Assembly (NCBI RefSeq): GCF_030440515.1
Contig: NZ_CP076543.1
Location: forward strand, 7,913,001-7,977,000
Length of the DNA stretch: 64,000 nt
Direction: 5' to 3'
Origin: Streptomyces xanthophaeus
Lineage (GTDB): Bacteria; Actinomycetota; Actinomycetes; Streptomycetales; Streptomycetaceae
Every line of letters begins with the position of its first letter. The first letter of the stretch is position 1. A program made the translations under genes and the position numbers. Positions 49,961 through 58,159 of this stretch are shown one piece after another. Below the pieces are notes generated by a model, which saw only the letters and a program-made list of their open reading frames with translations, made no database searches and was not told the origin of the DNA.

Positions 49961-50632
49961 TCAGCCGCCCTGGCCGGCGCTTCCCACCGGGCCGACCTTC
50001 ACCGGGGCGCCGCCGCCCTCCGTGACCGGCAGCGTGCCGGTGCCCGGCCAGGCGAGGGTGACCGACCTGGTCTCGTCCGGCGGAGTCACCACCAGCCCCG
50101 TGACGCGGACGCCGGAGCCGCCCGAGGTGTTGAGCGGGTAGCTGATGCCGAAGTAGGTCGACCCACCCTTCTTGAGGACGGCCGTGTCGGCCTGCTGCCC
50201 CGTGCGCTGCGCGGACAGCGAGCCCGAGTCGGTCTTCAGGTCGACGCCCGCGTACCCGGAGATCGTGCAGTCCCGGGTACCGCGGTTCTTCAGCGTCACC
50301 GCGACCGTGCCGTTCTCGTCGCCGCCGATGGTGCGTTCCGCCGCCGTGATCGCCAGCTCGTCGGTCCGGCACTTGCCGACCTTGCCGCTCGCGTCGGAGC
50401 CGGTCCCGGCGCCGGCCGTACCCTTCCCGTCGGAGCCCGTCCCCTGCGAGGGCTTCCCGCCGCCCTGATCCGAACCGCCCCCCGAAGGCGAGGCAGCGCC
50501 GGACGGGGCGGACGCGGTGGTCGAAGCCGACGGGGTGCTCCGCGCCGCCCCGTCGTCACCGTTCTGGCAGGCCGTGAGCGAAAGGCTCGCGGCGACGGCC
50601 ACGGTGGCGAGGGTCAGCTGGTGAACGCGCAT
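49961..50632 (-). CDS. DUF4232-type secreted lipoprotein
   Basis: A 223-residue precursor with ATG at 50632 and GAGGAAG upstream. It has a lipoprotein signal peptide with lipobox SLTAC (Cys at about residue 22), then a long Ser/Gly/Ala/Thr-rich, probably disordered linker to about residue 85. A beta-sandwich domain follows (KCRTDELAITAAERTIG ... TVAVTLKNRGTRDCTISGY) that matches DUF4232, with two Cys that may pair. It would be anchored to the outer face of the membrane. Function unknown; such proteins are abundant in Streptomyces. A longer start at 50713 would place 27 extra residues before the signal peptide and is rejected. Confidence 0.88.
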   Translation of the reverse strand: MRVHQLTLATVAVAASLSLTACQNGDDGAARSTPSASTTASAPSGAASPSGGGSDQGGGKPSQGTGSDGKGTAGAGTGSDASGKVGKCRTDELAITAAERTIGGDENGTVAVTLKNRGTRDCTISGYAGVDLKTDSGSLSAQRTGQQADTAVLKKGGSTYFGISYPLNTSGGSGVRVTGLVVTPPDETRSVTLAWPGTGTLPVTEGGGAPVKVGPVGSAGQGG

Positions 50633-51149
50633 CGTTTCTTCCTCAGGATCGATCGGACGGTGGGAGGTGCGGGCGGTCGGTACGGGTCGGCACGGGTCGG
50701 TACGGGAGAGCATCTCCGATCAACAGGAGTCGCCCGGCCCGTACCGCCGTTCCACCCGGCCGCCCACCCGTACCTTCCTGTTACACGTACCGACGAACCC
50801 GACACGCCCGCAGCCGCCCGGGGCGCGCCTGCGACCGGCCGGTACGGCGGTTTCCGTCGCTCCTGGGCACCCCTACGAGTCGTCGTGCGCCGGGACAGAC
50901 CCGTGACCCGGCAGATCTTGACCCCAACGGGTGGTGTGCCTCCCCAACCCGCCTTCGCCCGGACCCGAAGGGTGTCAGCCTGTGGGGGAGGACCGGCCGT
51001 TCCGCCGCGTCGGGCGGGCCGAGCGGCACACGTCCTGACGCTCGGGCGACCGCTGCGTACCCCGGTGGTTGGTGCGGACACCTACCGAAGTGATCTCATG
51101 GGCGATCACGAGGTCGGCAGAGCGGCCGAACACGCGGGAAGGACATGTG
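50633..51149. other. 517-bp intergenic region with tandem repeats
   Basis: Between the divergent lipoprotein and cupin genes. It contains a 10-bp repeat TCGGTACGGG x3 (50677-50706). The rest shows no ribosome-binding site with a supported frame and no clear promoter. Short open frames here are judged spurious. Confidence 0.5.
50677..50706. repeat. 10-bp tandem repeat, three copies
   Basis: TCGGTACGGG, TCGGCACGGG and TCGGTACGGG in direct succession upstream of the lipoprotein gene. This may be a binding-site array or slippage product. Confidence 0.7.
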
Positions 51150-51644
51150 GTGGTCGAGCGGGAAGCCGTGGGTGTCACGGTCACGGGTTTGGTCGAGGCC
51201 GCCGCGGACGGCCAGAGCGGCGCCCTGTGGCGACTACGGCACAAGGGCCGACAACTCGACGCGAATCTGGTGCGCCTGCTGCCCGGCGGCCAGATCGCCG
51301 TACACCGGGAGCCCGAGGTGGACGTCCTGCTCACGGTCGTACAGGGCGGCGGTTCCCTGACCCTGGACGGCGCCGAGGTGGACGTCGTACCCGGCTCCCT
51401 CACCCTGCTGCCGCGCGGCTCCGCCCGCTCGCTCCGCGCCGGCCCCGAGGGACTGGTGTTCCTCACCGCGCACCGCAGACGGGCCGGCATGGCCATCGGC
51501 CGGCCGCCCCGCACCGAACCCCGCACACCGCAGTGCCCGCTCCACCTCGTCTGCGAGCAGTGCCACCGGCACGCCATCGAGGCCGACGCCCGGTACTGCA
51601 GCTGGTGCGGCACCCGCCTCGTCCCCCGGGCCACCACCGGCTGA
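51150..51644 (+). CDS. Cupin-like protein with C-terminal zinc ribbon
   Basis: About 164 residues; GTG 51150 (or 51147) follows AAGGA. Residues about 20-100 are a small cupin-like barrel (DANLVRLLPGGQIAVHREPE; DVLLTVVQGGGSLTLDGAEV; VPGSLTLLPRGSARSLRAG). Only one of the usual metal-binding His residues is evident (VHREPEVD). The C-terminus carries two Cys pairs, CEQC and CSWC, 15-20 residues apart, forming a predicted zinc ribbon. A binding or sensory role is more likely than catalysis. It is convergent with the FMN-reductase-like gene. Confidence 0.75.
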   Translation: MVEREAVGVTVTGLVEAAADGQSGALWRLRHKGRQLDANLVRLLPGGQIAVHREPEVDVLLTVVQGGGSLTLDGAEVDVVPGSLTLLPRGSARSLRAGPEGLVFLTAHRRRAGMAIGRPPRTEPRTPQCPLHLVCEQCHRHAIEADARYCSWCGTRLVPRATTG

Positions 51645-51663
51645 CCCCCGAAGCGGTGGACCC

Positions 51664-52053
51664 CTACGGGAATCGCGCCAGGGGCGCGTCCTGGGCGAAG
51701 AAGGCCTTGGCGCGGATCGCCGCCCGCTCGTCGTCGCGCACCTGGCCCGGTCGGGAGCCGTTGCCGAGCAGTACCCCGCCGAAGTGCATCCGCATGTAGG
51801 CCGCGGTGTGGTGCAGGCTGGTCACCAGCCCCTCGGCGCGGGCCTCGTCGTGGTCCGCCATGGCCGTCACGCCCCACAGGGTCCGGCCCGCCATCCGCTC
51901 CTGGAAGTCCGGCAGGTCCGACCCGGCCAGGTCCACCCAGTGCTGCCGGGTCCCGGCGGGCAACTGCTCGGCGGCCTGCCGCGCGAGGATCTCGGTGTTC
52001 CCCTCGGAAAGGGAGCTGCCGAGGACGAAGAGGAACGAGCGGTCGTCGGACAT
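51664..52053 (-). CDS. NADPH-dependent FMN reductase-like protein, internally shortened
   Basis: A 129-residue protein; ATG 52053 is used because GGAG lies 8 bp upstream. The start FLFVLGSSLSEGNTEILARQ is the flavin-phosphate loop of the flavodoxin-like FMN reductase fold. The second part (RMAGRTLWGVTAMADHDEA ... MHFGGVLLGNGSRPG) matches its C-terminal half. Usual members have about 60 more residues between the two, carrying the central strands and the tyrosine-containing flavin loop, so this gene looks like an in-frame deletion derivative. It may bind flavin poorly or not at all. It is driven by a MerR-type promoter and divergent from a MerR-family gene. Confidence 0.72.
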   Translation of the reverse strand: MSDDRSFLFVLGSSLSEGNTEILARQAAEQLPAGTRQHWVDLAGSDLPDFQERMAGRTLWGVTAMADHDEARAEGLVTSLHHTAAYMRMHFGGVLLGNGSRPGQVRDDERAAIRAKAFFAQDAPLARFP

Positions 52054-52110
52054 GAACATCACTCCAGCGGTGCGCGGTCGGGCCGGCGGAATGCCCGCCG
52101 GCAGGGGCGA

Positions 52111-52142
52111 CGTCAGACGTTGACATCAATGTGAAGGTCAAC
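52111..52142 (-). promoter_or_regulatory. MerR-type promoter and operator
   Basis: On the minus strand TTGACC (52136-52141) and CTGACG (52111-52116) are 19 bp apart. The spacer overlaps the dyad GTTGAC/GTCAAC (52119-52124/52137-52142). The layout is that of a MerR-activated promoter for the FMN-reductase-like gene, with the divergent MerR gene starting at 52163. Confidence 0.75.
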
Positions 52143-52162
52143 CGGACGCAGAGGTACGGCAC

Positions 52163-52507
52163 ATGCTGATCGGCGAACTGTCCCGGCGCACCGGCGTCAG
52201 CTCCCGGCTGCTGCGCTACTACGAGGCGCAGGGGCTGCTCGACGCGGAGCGCGGCCCGAACGGATACCGCGACTACACGGCGGACTCCGTGGCCGCCGTG
52301 CGCAAGGTGCGCGCCCTGCTCGCGGCCGGCCTGTCCACCGAGGTGATCCGCTCGGTGCTGCCGTGCGTGCGGGGCGAGGGGGTGCGCTTCGCCTGGTGCG
52401 AGGAGATCCGGTCCGTCCTCGACGCGGAACTGGCCGCCATGGACGCGCGCATCGAGGGCCTGCGGCACAGCCGTGCCACCCTGGCCTGCTATCTGGAACA
52501 GCCCTGA
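52163..52507 (+). CDS. MerR-family transcriptional regulator
   Basis: A 114-residue protein beginning MLIGELSRRTGVSSRLLRYY, the classic MerR N-terminal HTH, followed by the EAQGLLDAERGPNGYRDY wing and a C-terminal dimerisation helix (EIRSVLDAELAAMDARIEGL). It is short, with no large effector domain. A Cys pair in the linker (LPCVRGEGVRFAWCEE) might bind metal or sense redox state. It is divergent from the FMN-reductase-like gene across a MerR-type promoter it probably activates. Its stop codon lies inside a terminator hairpin. Confidence 0.93.
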   Translation: MLIGELSRRTGVSSRLLRYYEAQGLLDAERGPNGYRDYTADSVAAVRKVRALLAAGLSTEVIRSVLPCVRGEGVRFAWCEEIRSVLDAELAAMDARIEGLRHSRATLACYLEQP

Positions 52508-52542
52508 GCCCCGCCCCCGGGGGAGCGGGGTGGGGCTCAGGG
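52502..52542. terminator. Terminator hairpin overlapping the MerR stop codon
   Basis: CCCTGAGCCCC (52502-52512) pairs perfectly with GGGGCTCAGGG (52532-52542). The TGA of the MerR gene is within the left arm. It separates convergent genes. Confidence 0.8.
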
Positions 52543-52632
52543 GGAGCGGGGCACGGCCTCAGGCGGTGGCCGCCGGGGGCCGCTGCCGACCGGCACGGCT
52601 TCGTACCGGCCGGCCCCGGAGGGCCCCCGGGA

Positions 52633-52839
52633 TCAGCTCCTGGCGATCAGGCCGGCGGGTCGCATGTCGGTCCAGTGCGTCTCCGTGTACGCGGCGCAGC
52701 CCTCCCGGCTGTCCTCGCCGTGCACGACGGTCCAGCCCGCGGGCACCTGCGCGAAGGCGGGCCAGAGCGAGTGCTGGTTCTCGGCGTTCACGAGCACGAA
52801 GTAGCGGGCGTCGTCGTCCTCGAACGGGTTGGTGGCCAT
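52633..52839 (-). CDS. MbtH-like protein
   Basis: A 68-residue protein with the family signature: NPFEDDDARYFVLVNAENQH, SLWP, PAGW and ETHWTDMRP. MbtH proteins bind and activate adenylation domains of non-ribosomal peptide synthetases. ATG 52839 has AAGGAGAG upstream. It is the last gene of the hydroxylase/condensation operon, 48 bp after the condensation-domain gene. No adenylation domain is in the window, so its partner synthetase must be elsewhere. Confidence 0.97.
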   Translation of the reverse strand: MATNPFEDDDARYFVLVNAENQHSLWPAFAQVPAGWTVVHGEDSREGCAAYTETHWTDMRPAGLIARS

Positions 52840-52887
52840 GGTGTCTCTCCTTGGTCGATGACCGGCACGGTCGGTTCGGGCAGGGGA

Positions 52888-54210
52888 TCAGGGGTGGACG
52901 GGGGAGGTCCGCAGGGTGGCGACCGGTACGTCGGGGGCGCGGCAGAGCGCCGCCAGGTCCTCGGTGAACAGGGCGGCGAACCGGGCCGGTTCGCCCTCCT
53001 CGTAGAGCGCCGGGTTCATGTCGAAGTCCAGCCGCAGCCGGCCGCCGGGGCCCGCCGCGGCGGACACGGCCAGGTCGTCGACCGGCCCTGAGGCAAGGCT
53101 GACGACCCGGCCGGGGATTGCGCCGAAGTCCAGCTCCGTCTCGAACGGCCGCAGGTCGACCAGCGGCCCGGGGACACGGCCGCCCCCGTGCTCCGGCCAC
53201 AGCTCGCGCGCCAGCTCCTCGCCGCGCAGCCGCTGGTGACGGCGGAGCAGGGTCAGCTCACCGGCCGCCGCGCGCAGCAGCGACCGGAAGGTGTCCGCCC
53301 CCCGGACCGGCAGCCGCACTGGCAGGACGTTCACCGCCGTCGCGGGCACCCGTAGCGTTCCCGGGCCGGTCCGCGCCGCCACGTACACGGCGAGCACGGC
53401 CTCGCGCACGCCGGCCTGCGCGGTCAACCGCACCGCGGTCGCGGCGAGCACGGCCTCGGCCCAGGTGACGCGCGCGGAGCGGGCGGTGGCGCGGACGGCC
53501 GCGCTGTCCGCCGCGCCGAGGTGCACGGTGTGCCGCCGCGCGGTGTCCTGGGCCGGTGCCGCCCGTCCGGCGGGGGACACGGGCGTGGGGCGGTCGGCGT
53601 ACCGCCCCGTCCAGTACCGCCGGTCCGCGGCCTGCGCCGCCGAGCCGGTGTAGGCGCGGTCCGCGTCCACCAGTACGGAGACCGGCGCGAAGGGGGTCGG
53701 GCCGGGCGGACGGCCGTCCACCAGGGCCGTGTAGACCTCGGCGATCCGTCGGCTCAGCAGCGCCACTGCGTACCCGTCGACCGCCAGCAGGTGGAAGTAC
53801 TGCACCAGCAGATGGTGTTCGGGGCCGACCCTGACGAGCAGCGCGCCGGTGAGGTCGGGTGCGACGCCGGTGCCCGCCGGGTCGGCGAGCAGCTCGGGCC
53901 GGGGCGGGCAGGCGAGCTGGTCGCGTACGAGAGCGACGGCGGCACCCATCGGGTCGGCGGCCGCGGAGGTGTCCAGGCGCGGCAGGCCGCCCCGGGGCAT
54001 CGGCCGGGAGCGGAGCCAGGGAGCCTCGTCGAAGGTGCGGAGCACGGCCTCGTCGAGCGCCGCCGTGTCGAGCGGGCCCACGAGCTCGATGTACTGGCCC
54101 ACGTTGTGGCCGGCGTACGAGGGATCCGCGTTCTGCGCCGCCAGGATGTGCGCCTGCGCCGCCGTGAGTCCGGCGGGCCCGGCCGCCGCGGGGGGATCCG
54201 TGCGCGGCAC
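52888..54210 (-). CDS. Stand-alone NRPS condensation-domain protein with altered active site
   Basis: A 440-residue protein covering one complete condensation (C) domain: LTAAQAHILAAQNADPSYAG ... VGQYIEL at the N-terminus, the active-site region near residue 140, and AVNVLPVRLPV and SGPVDDLAVSA in the C-terminal lobe. The catalytic HHxxxDG motif reads HLLAVDG (140-146). The first His and the DG are kept, but the second, catalytic His is Leu. It may therefore act as a non-catalytic or epimerisation/partner domain, or use another residue. It starts 6 bp after the N-hydroxylase stop with a GTG, so the two are co-translated. No carrier or adenylation domain is attached. Confidence 0.9.
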   Translation of the reverse strand: MPRTDPPAAAGPAGLTAAQAHILAAQNADPSYAGHNVGQYIELVGPLDTAALDEAVLRTFDEAPWLRSRPMPRGGLPRLDTSAAADPMGAAVALVRDQLACPPRPELLADPAGTGVAPDLTGALLVRVGPEHHLLVQYFHLLAVDGYAVALLSRRIAEVYTALVDGRPPGPTPFAPVSVLVDADRAYTGSAAQAADRRYWTGRYADRPTPVSPAGRAAPAQDTARRHTVHLGAADSAAVRATARSARVTWAEAVLAATAVRLTAQAGVREAVLAVYVAARTGPGTLRVPATAVNVLPVRLPVRGADTFRSLLRAAAGELTLLRRHQRLRGEELARELWPEHGGGRVPGPLVDLRPFETELDFGAIPGRVVSLASGPVDDLAVSAAAGPGGRLRLDFDMNPALYEEGEPARFAALFTEDLAALCRAPDVPVATLRTSPVHP

Positions 54211-54216
54211 GGCCGC

Positions 54217-55614
54217 TCAGCCCCGGTGGGCGGGTACGCCCTCGGCGGCGGCCGCCGCCCTGGTCGCCAGAGCGGCCCGCACCTCGCGCTCGGCGACGCG
54301 CAGCAGCAGGGAGTCGCAGATCTCGCCCGAGCGCACGGCCAGCGTGGACAGCAGGGAGGCGGTGATGCCGTGGGTGTGCTCGGCGGCGGCGCCCTGGACG
54401 TAGATGCCGGCCCGGACGCGGTCGGTGGTCTCCACCCGGTGGTCGCGGCCCACGCGCAGTCGGCCCTGCCCGTCCGTGAGGCACTCCCCGGCCAGGTCGC
54501 CGAGCAGCTCGGCCGGCTCGGTGGGCCGGTAGCCGGTGGCCAGCACCACCGCGTCGCAGTCGAGGGTGAGGGTCTCTCCCGTGGTGAGGGAGCGCACCAC
54601 GGCCCGTGCCCCGTCGGGGAGTTCCTCCACGGCGGTCAGGGCGGTCGCGTTCAGGATGCGCAGCCGTTCGGTGCCGGCGACCTTCTCCTGGTAGACGGTC
54701 CGGTACAGCTGCTCGATCAGATCACCGTCCACCACCGCGTAGTTGGTGTTGGCGTGGTAGCCGAGGAGCTGCTGCTTGACCTCCTCCGGGGCGCTGAAGA
54801 ACTCGTCGACGGCGGCCGGGTCGAAGATGCGGTTGGCGAACGGGCTGTCGTCGGCCGGGCTGTACCCGTACCGGGTGAACACGGCGCAGACCTCGGCGTC
54901 CGGGAAGGTGCGGTGCAGGTGGTCGGCGGTCTCGGCGGCGGACTGACCGGCGCCGACGACGACGAACCGGCGATGGGGACGGACCGTCAGTTCCGGTGCG
55001 AGGTGCAGCAGGTCGCGGTTGTGCCAGATGTGCGGGCCGGTGTTGATCCCGTCCGGGACGCGGGGCCGCAGCCCGGTCCCCAGCACGAGGTTGCGGGTGC
55101 GGGTGGCGCGCTGCGGCCCGGTCCCGGACGTGGGCCTGGTGATGACGTCCAGCTGGTCCGCGGCGCCGGGCGGGCCTGCCGGGCGTACCTCGACGGCCTC
55201 GGTGGCGTAGTCGACCAGCCCGCCGAAGGGAGCGGCGCACCAGCGGAAGTAGTCGTGGAACTCGAGGCGGGTGGGGAAGAAGGACTTCTGGTTGATGAAG
55301 TCGGCCAGCCGGTCCCGGTCCTGCAGGTAGTGCAGGAAGCTGAAGGAGCTCCCCGGATCGCGCATCGTCACCAGGTCCTTCAGGAAGGAGACCTGCATGG
55401 TGGCCCCTTCGAGGAGCATGCCCTGGTGCCATCCGAAGTCGTCCTGGCGCTCGATGAACGAGGCCCGGATCGCCTCGGCGGGGGCGCGTCGGCCGTTGTG
55501 CTCCCGGATCGCTATCGCCAGGGCCAGGTTGGCCGGCCCGAAGCCGATGCCCACCAGGTCCCTGATGTCCGGGAGAGCGTCCCCGGGGGTGGAGCTCGCG
55601 TGCGGTGCGGACAT
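54217..55614 (-). CDS. L-ornithine/L-lysine N-hydroxylase (second copy)
   Basis: A 465-residue relative of the hydroxylase at 17133-18467 with the same landmarks: LVGIGFGPANLALAIAI (FAD), MQVSFLKDLVTMRDP, FVVVGAGQSAAETADHL (NADPH), YGYSPADDSPFANRIFDP and ATGYRP. ATG 55614 is preferred over 55620 because GAGGAAGG then lies at the right spacing. An iron box sits 32 bp upstream, so iron starvation should induce it together with the condensation-domain and MbtH genes downstream. It would supply N-hydroxyornithine (or N-hydroxylysine) to a hydroxamate siderophore. Whether the two copies serve different substrates cannot be read from sequence. Confidence 0.95.
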   Translation of the reverse strand: MSAPHASSTPGDALPDIRDLVGIGFGPANLALAIAIREHNGRRAPAEAIRASFIERQDDFGWHQGMLLEGATMQVSFLKDLVTMRDPGSSFSFLHYLQDRDRLADFINQKSFFPTRLEFHDYFRWCAAPFGGLVDYATEAVEVRPAGPPGAADQLDVITRPTSGTGPQRATRTRNLVLGTGLRPRVPDGINTGPHIWHNRDLLHLAPELTVRPHRRFVVVGAGQSAAETADHLHRTFPDAEVCAVFTRYGYSPADDSPFANRIFDPAAVDEFFSAPEEVKQQLLGYHANTNYAVVDGDLIEQLYRTVYQEKVAGTERLRILNATALTAVEELPDGARAVVRSLTTGETLTLDCDAVVLATGYRPTEPAELLGDLAGECLTDGQGRLRVGRDHRVETTDRVRAGIYVQGAAAEHTHGITASLLSTLAVRSGEICDSLLLRVAEREVRAALATRAAAAAEGVPAHRG

Positions 55615-55645
55615 GCCCATCCTTCCTCGGTCCTACCCCATTCAG

Positions 55646-55664
55646 TTAGGTAAGGCTGGCCTAA
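55646..55664 (-). promoter_or_regulatory. Iron box upstream of the second N-hydroxylase
   Basis: TTAGGTAAGGCTGGCCTAA matches the DmdR/IdeR consensus TTAGGTTAGGCTAACCTAA at most of its 19 positions and keeps both half-sites. It lies 32 bp upstream of the start codon. Confidence 0.88.
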
Positions 55665-55823
55665 CATCTCTGACAGGTCGGAAGCTGTCAAGTCGGACCC
55701 GTGACTGTCTCGAACCGCACCAACCCAAGTGCTGGTGAATGGAGTTGGGTACACGGAAGGCCCCGGGGTCGTAGCGGCTCCGGGATGGGATGGGGTGGGG
55801 TGAGGGCCGGGGTAGGCCGGCTC

Positions 55824-56737
55824 TCACCCGGTTCGGTGGGGGAGGTGCTCCTCGTCCGGCGGGCCGTCGGGCACCACCGTGGTGCCGGTGTGCTCGTCGG
55901 CGAAGGCTTCCAGGACCAAGGCGTGCGGAACCCTGCCGTCCAGGACGTGCGCCATCCGTACCCCGGAGCGCACCGCGCGCAGGCAGCCCTCCATCTTGGG
56001 CACCATGCCGCCTGTCATGGAGGGCAGCAGTTCCGCCAGTTCACCGGCCGTGAGCCGGTCGATGATCTCCGTGCTGTGCGGCCAGTCCGCGTAGACGCCC
56101 GCGACGTCGGTGAGCATCACCAGCTTCTCGGCGTCCAGCGCCTCGGCGAGGGCGGCCGCCGCGAGGTCCGCGTTGATGTTGTAGACGCTGTCGTCGTGCG
56201 CTCCCCGGGCGATGGGGGAGATCACGGGGATGCGGCCGCGTTCCAGCAGCCCCGTACGGTGTCGGGGTCGACGTGCACGACGTCGCCCACCAGGCCGATG
56301 TCCACCTCGGCGCCGTCCACCACGGCCGGCCGCCGGACGGCGGACAGGGTGCGGGCGTCCTCGCCGGTCAACCCCACGGCGAAGGCCCCGTGACGGTTGA
56401 TCAGGCCGACGATGTCCCGTTGGACCTGCCCGGCCAGCACCATGCGGACGACGTCCATCACCGCGGGGGTCGTCACCCGCAGTCCCGCCGCGAACCGGAC
56501 CTCCAGCGCGAGCCGTTCGAGCATCGCGCTGATCTGGGGGCCGCCGCCGTGCACGACGACAGGCCGGAGCCCCGCGTAGTGCAAGGACACCACGTCCTGG
56601 GCGAACGCTGCCTTGAGCTCCTCGTTCACCATGGCGTTGCCGCCGAACTTGACCACGACCGTGCGTCCTTGGAACGGCTCCAGCCACGGCAGGGCCTCGA
56701 TGAGTGTGCGCGCCCGGGGCGCCGCCTGTCCGCTCAT
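55824..56737 (-). pseudogene. argB: Acetylglutamate kinase with a one-base frameshift
   Basis: ArgB phosphorylates N-acetylglutamate in ornithine/arginine synthesis. The first part (from ATG 56737) has [31 protein letters not shown] and [11 protein letters not shown], and continues to [10 protein letters not shown]. The second part, in another frame, resumes [16 protein letters not shown], then [16 protein letters not shown] and [16 protein letters not shown] to the stop. One missing base in a run of four C (56250-56253) explains the break, so a homopolymer sequencing error is quite possible. The restored protein is about 304 residues, normal for ArgB. No other arginine genes are near. Its place between iron-box genes suggests a paralogue making ornithine for a siderophore. 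It lies 23 bp after the isochorismatase-like gene. Confidence 0.88.
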
Positions 56738-56760
56738 GGGGTGAGGTGTGCGGTCGTCAT

Positions 56761-57396
56761 TCAGGCTTCCAGTCCGTCGATGAGGGTCGTGGTGGTGTGG
56801 ACGACGGCGCCCCGCGCGGCCGTCCAGCGCAGGGCGAGCGCGTGCTCCTCCGCGGAGGTGTCCGCCACCGCGTCGGCGACGACGAACGGCTGGATGTCGT
56901 TCATGAACGCGTCCGCCGCGGTGAGCAGCACACCGGAGTGGGCGAAGACACCGCACAGGATCAGCTGGTCCCGGCCCGAGGTGCGCAGGATGCGCTCCAG
57001 GTGGCTGCGCAGGAAGGCGTTGTGCCGCGCGGTGGCGATCACGTGCTCTCCCCGGCGCGGGGTCAGCTGCTGCGTGATCGACACGTCGCGGTCCGCCGCC
57101 ACCGGTTCGGTCTCCATCTCGGCCGCGAGGCCGCGCTGTTCGGGGCGTTCGCCCGCCGGTACGGTGCTGAACACGACCGGGAGGCCGAGCCGCCACGCGG
57201 ACCTGCGCAGGTCGGTGATGTTTCCGATCAGGTCCACCAGGGGTGAACGATCGCGGGGGAAGGGCCGGAGCAGGTGGTTCTGCATGTTGTGTATCAGCAG
57301 AGCGGCCCGGTCGGCGTCGACGGACCAAGGTGCCACGGAGTGCGGCACGAGGTCCTGGGTGGGCATGGGATACGGATCGATGGTCACAGGGCCCAC
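56761..57396 (-). CDS. Isochorismatase-family protein lacking the catalytic residues
   Basis: A 211-residue protein aligning over its length with PhzD/EntB-type isochorismatases: IDPYPMP at the start, [33 protein letters not shown] and [16 protein letters not shown]. The catalytic Asp of the HDMQ motif is Asn37 here (HNMQN). The second catalytic Lys of PhzD appears replaced ([11 protein letters not shown]). The protein is therefore probably not a normal isochorismatase. It has no aryl carrier domain, and no 2,3-dihydroxybenzoate genes are near. GTG 57396 follows AAGGAG at 8 bp. It precedes argB and lies 99 bp after the tandem-HTH gene on the same strand. Confidence 0.9.
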   Translation of the reverse strand: MGPVTIDPYPMPTQDLVPHSVAPWSVDADRAALLIHNMQNHLLRPFPRDRSPLVDLIGNITDLRRSAWRLGLPVVFSTVPAGERPEQRGLAAEMETEPVAADRDVSITQQLTPRRGEHVIATARHNAFLRSHLERILRTSGRDQLILCGVFAHSGVLLTAADAFMNDIQPFVVADAVADTSAEEHALALRWTAARGAVVHTTTTLIDGLEA

Positions 57397-57495
57397 GGCT
57401 GGATCTCCTTGTCACCGGCGCTGCGCGGAGCGCCGGTGGTGAACGGGCGCGGCGGAGCTCGACGAGGGGCGCAGTGCGCTCGTGCGAGCGGGTAC

Positions 57496-58143
57496 TCAGT
57501 CCCGGTGCGTGGCGCGGTCGCTCAACCCGCCCGCGGAGTCGTTCGGTCGGCTGTCGGGGGACAGGAGCGGGTCGTCGAGCTGCACGATCCGGTACCCGGC
57601 CCGGCGGCTCGCCGCCTTGGGGGGTCTGCGTCGCCGGCCCGCGCCGGCCTGTACCGAACGCGCCCGCTGGGCCGCCGCGATCAGGGCCCCCACCGGCGGC
57701 GCCTCGGCGCGCAGGCGGTTGAACCCGCGCACGGAGATGCCCACGAGGGTCGCCGCGGCCGGCCAGGCGGCCCCTTTGCGGATCGCGTTCAGCATCAGCT
57801 GTAACGCGGCCGGGGTGGGCGTCGCCCCAGGGCTCAGCCCGTGTGCCTCGGCCAGTGCGTGCGCGGCGCGGAGCGCCGTGGCGAAGCTGGCGTCGATCTC
57901 CAGCCACTCGCACAGGATCCGCTCGGGGACGCCGGCCGCCGCCGCGCACCCGGGGATGGTCAGTCCCTGGGCCGCGCCGCGGAGGGCGTCCGCCATCCGG
58001 GCGATCGTTTCCTCCCGCTGACTGGGCGTGCGGCGCAGTGCGTCGCGCAGTGCCCGGTCCATCTCCTCCTGGGAGCTCATCCAGGCCAGTACTTCGTCGG
58101 CCCACTCGTCCTGCTGCGCTCGGTCTCGCGCCTTGTCCTGCAT
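57496..58143 (-). CDS. Tandem helix-turn-helix protein under an iron box
   Basis: A 215-residue soluble, helical protein. Two HTH-like units are visible: [20 protein letters not shown] (about residue 65) and [20 protein letters not shown] (about residue 122). Each is followed by an acidic helix ([26 protein letters not shown]), a pattern recalling phage terminase small subunits or tandem-HTH DNA-binding proteins. A basic patch ([13 protein letters not shown]) precedes a C-terminal tail. ATG 58143 lies only 17 bp from an iron box, so it should be made only when iron is scarce. Codon 114 is TTA (57802-57804). It may be a regulator of the locus; I do not recognise a characterised homologue. Confidence 0.78.
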   Translation of the reverse strand: MQDKARDRAQQDEWADEVLAWMSSQEEMDRALRDALRRTPSQREETIARMADALRGAAQGLTIPGCAAAAGVPERILCEWLEIDASFATALRAAHALAEAHGLSPGATPTPAALQLMLNAIRKGAAWPAAATLVGISVRGFNRLRAEAPPVGALIAAAQRARSVQAGAGRRRRPPKAASRRAGYRIVQLDDPLLSPDSRPNDSAGGLSDRATHRD

Positions 58144-58159
58144 CCCCGAACCCCCATTC

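Noticed and set aside
52633..58143. Calling this a complete siderophore biosynthetic cluster
   Set aside because: No adenylation, carrier or thioesterase domain and no transport genes are present; only accessory functions are visible.
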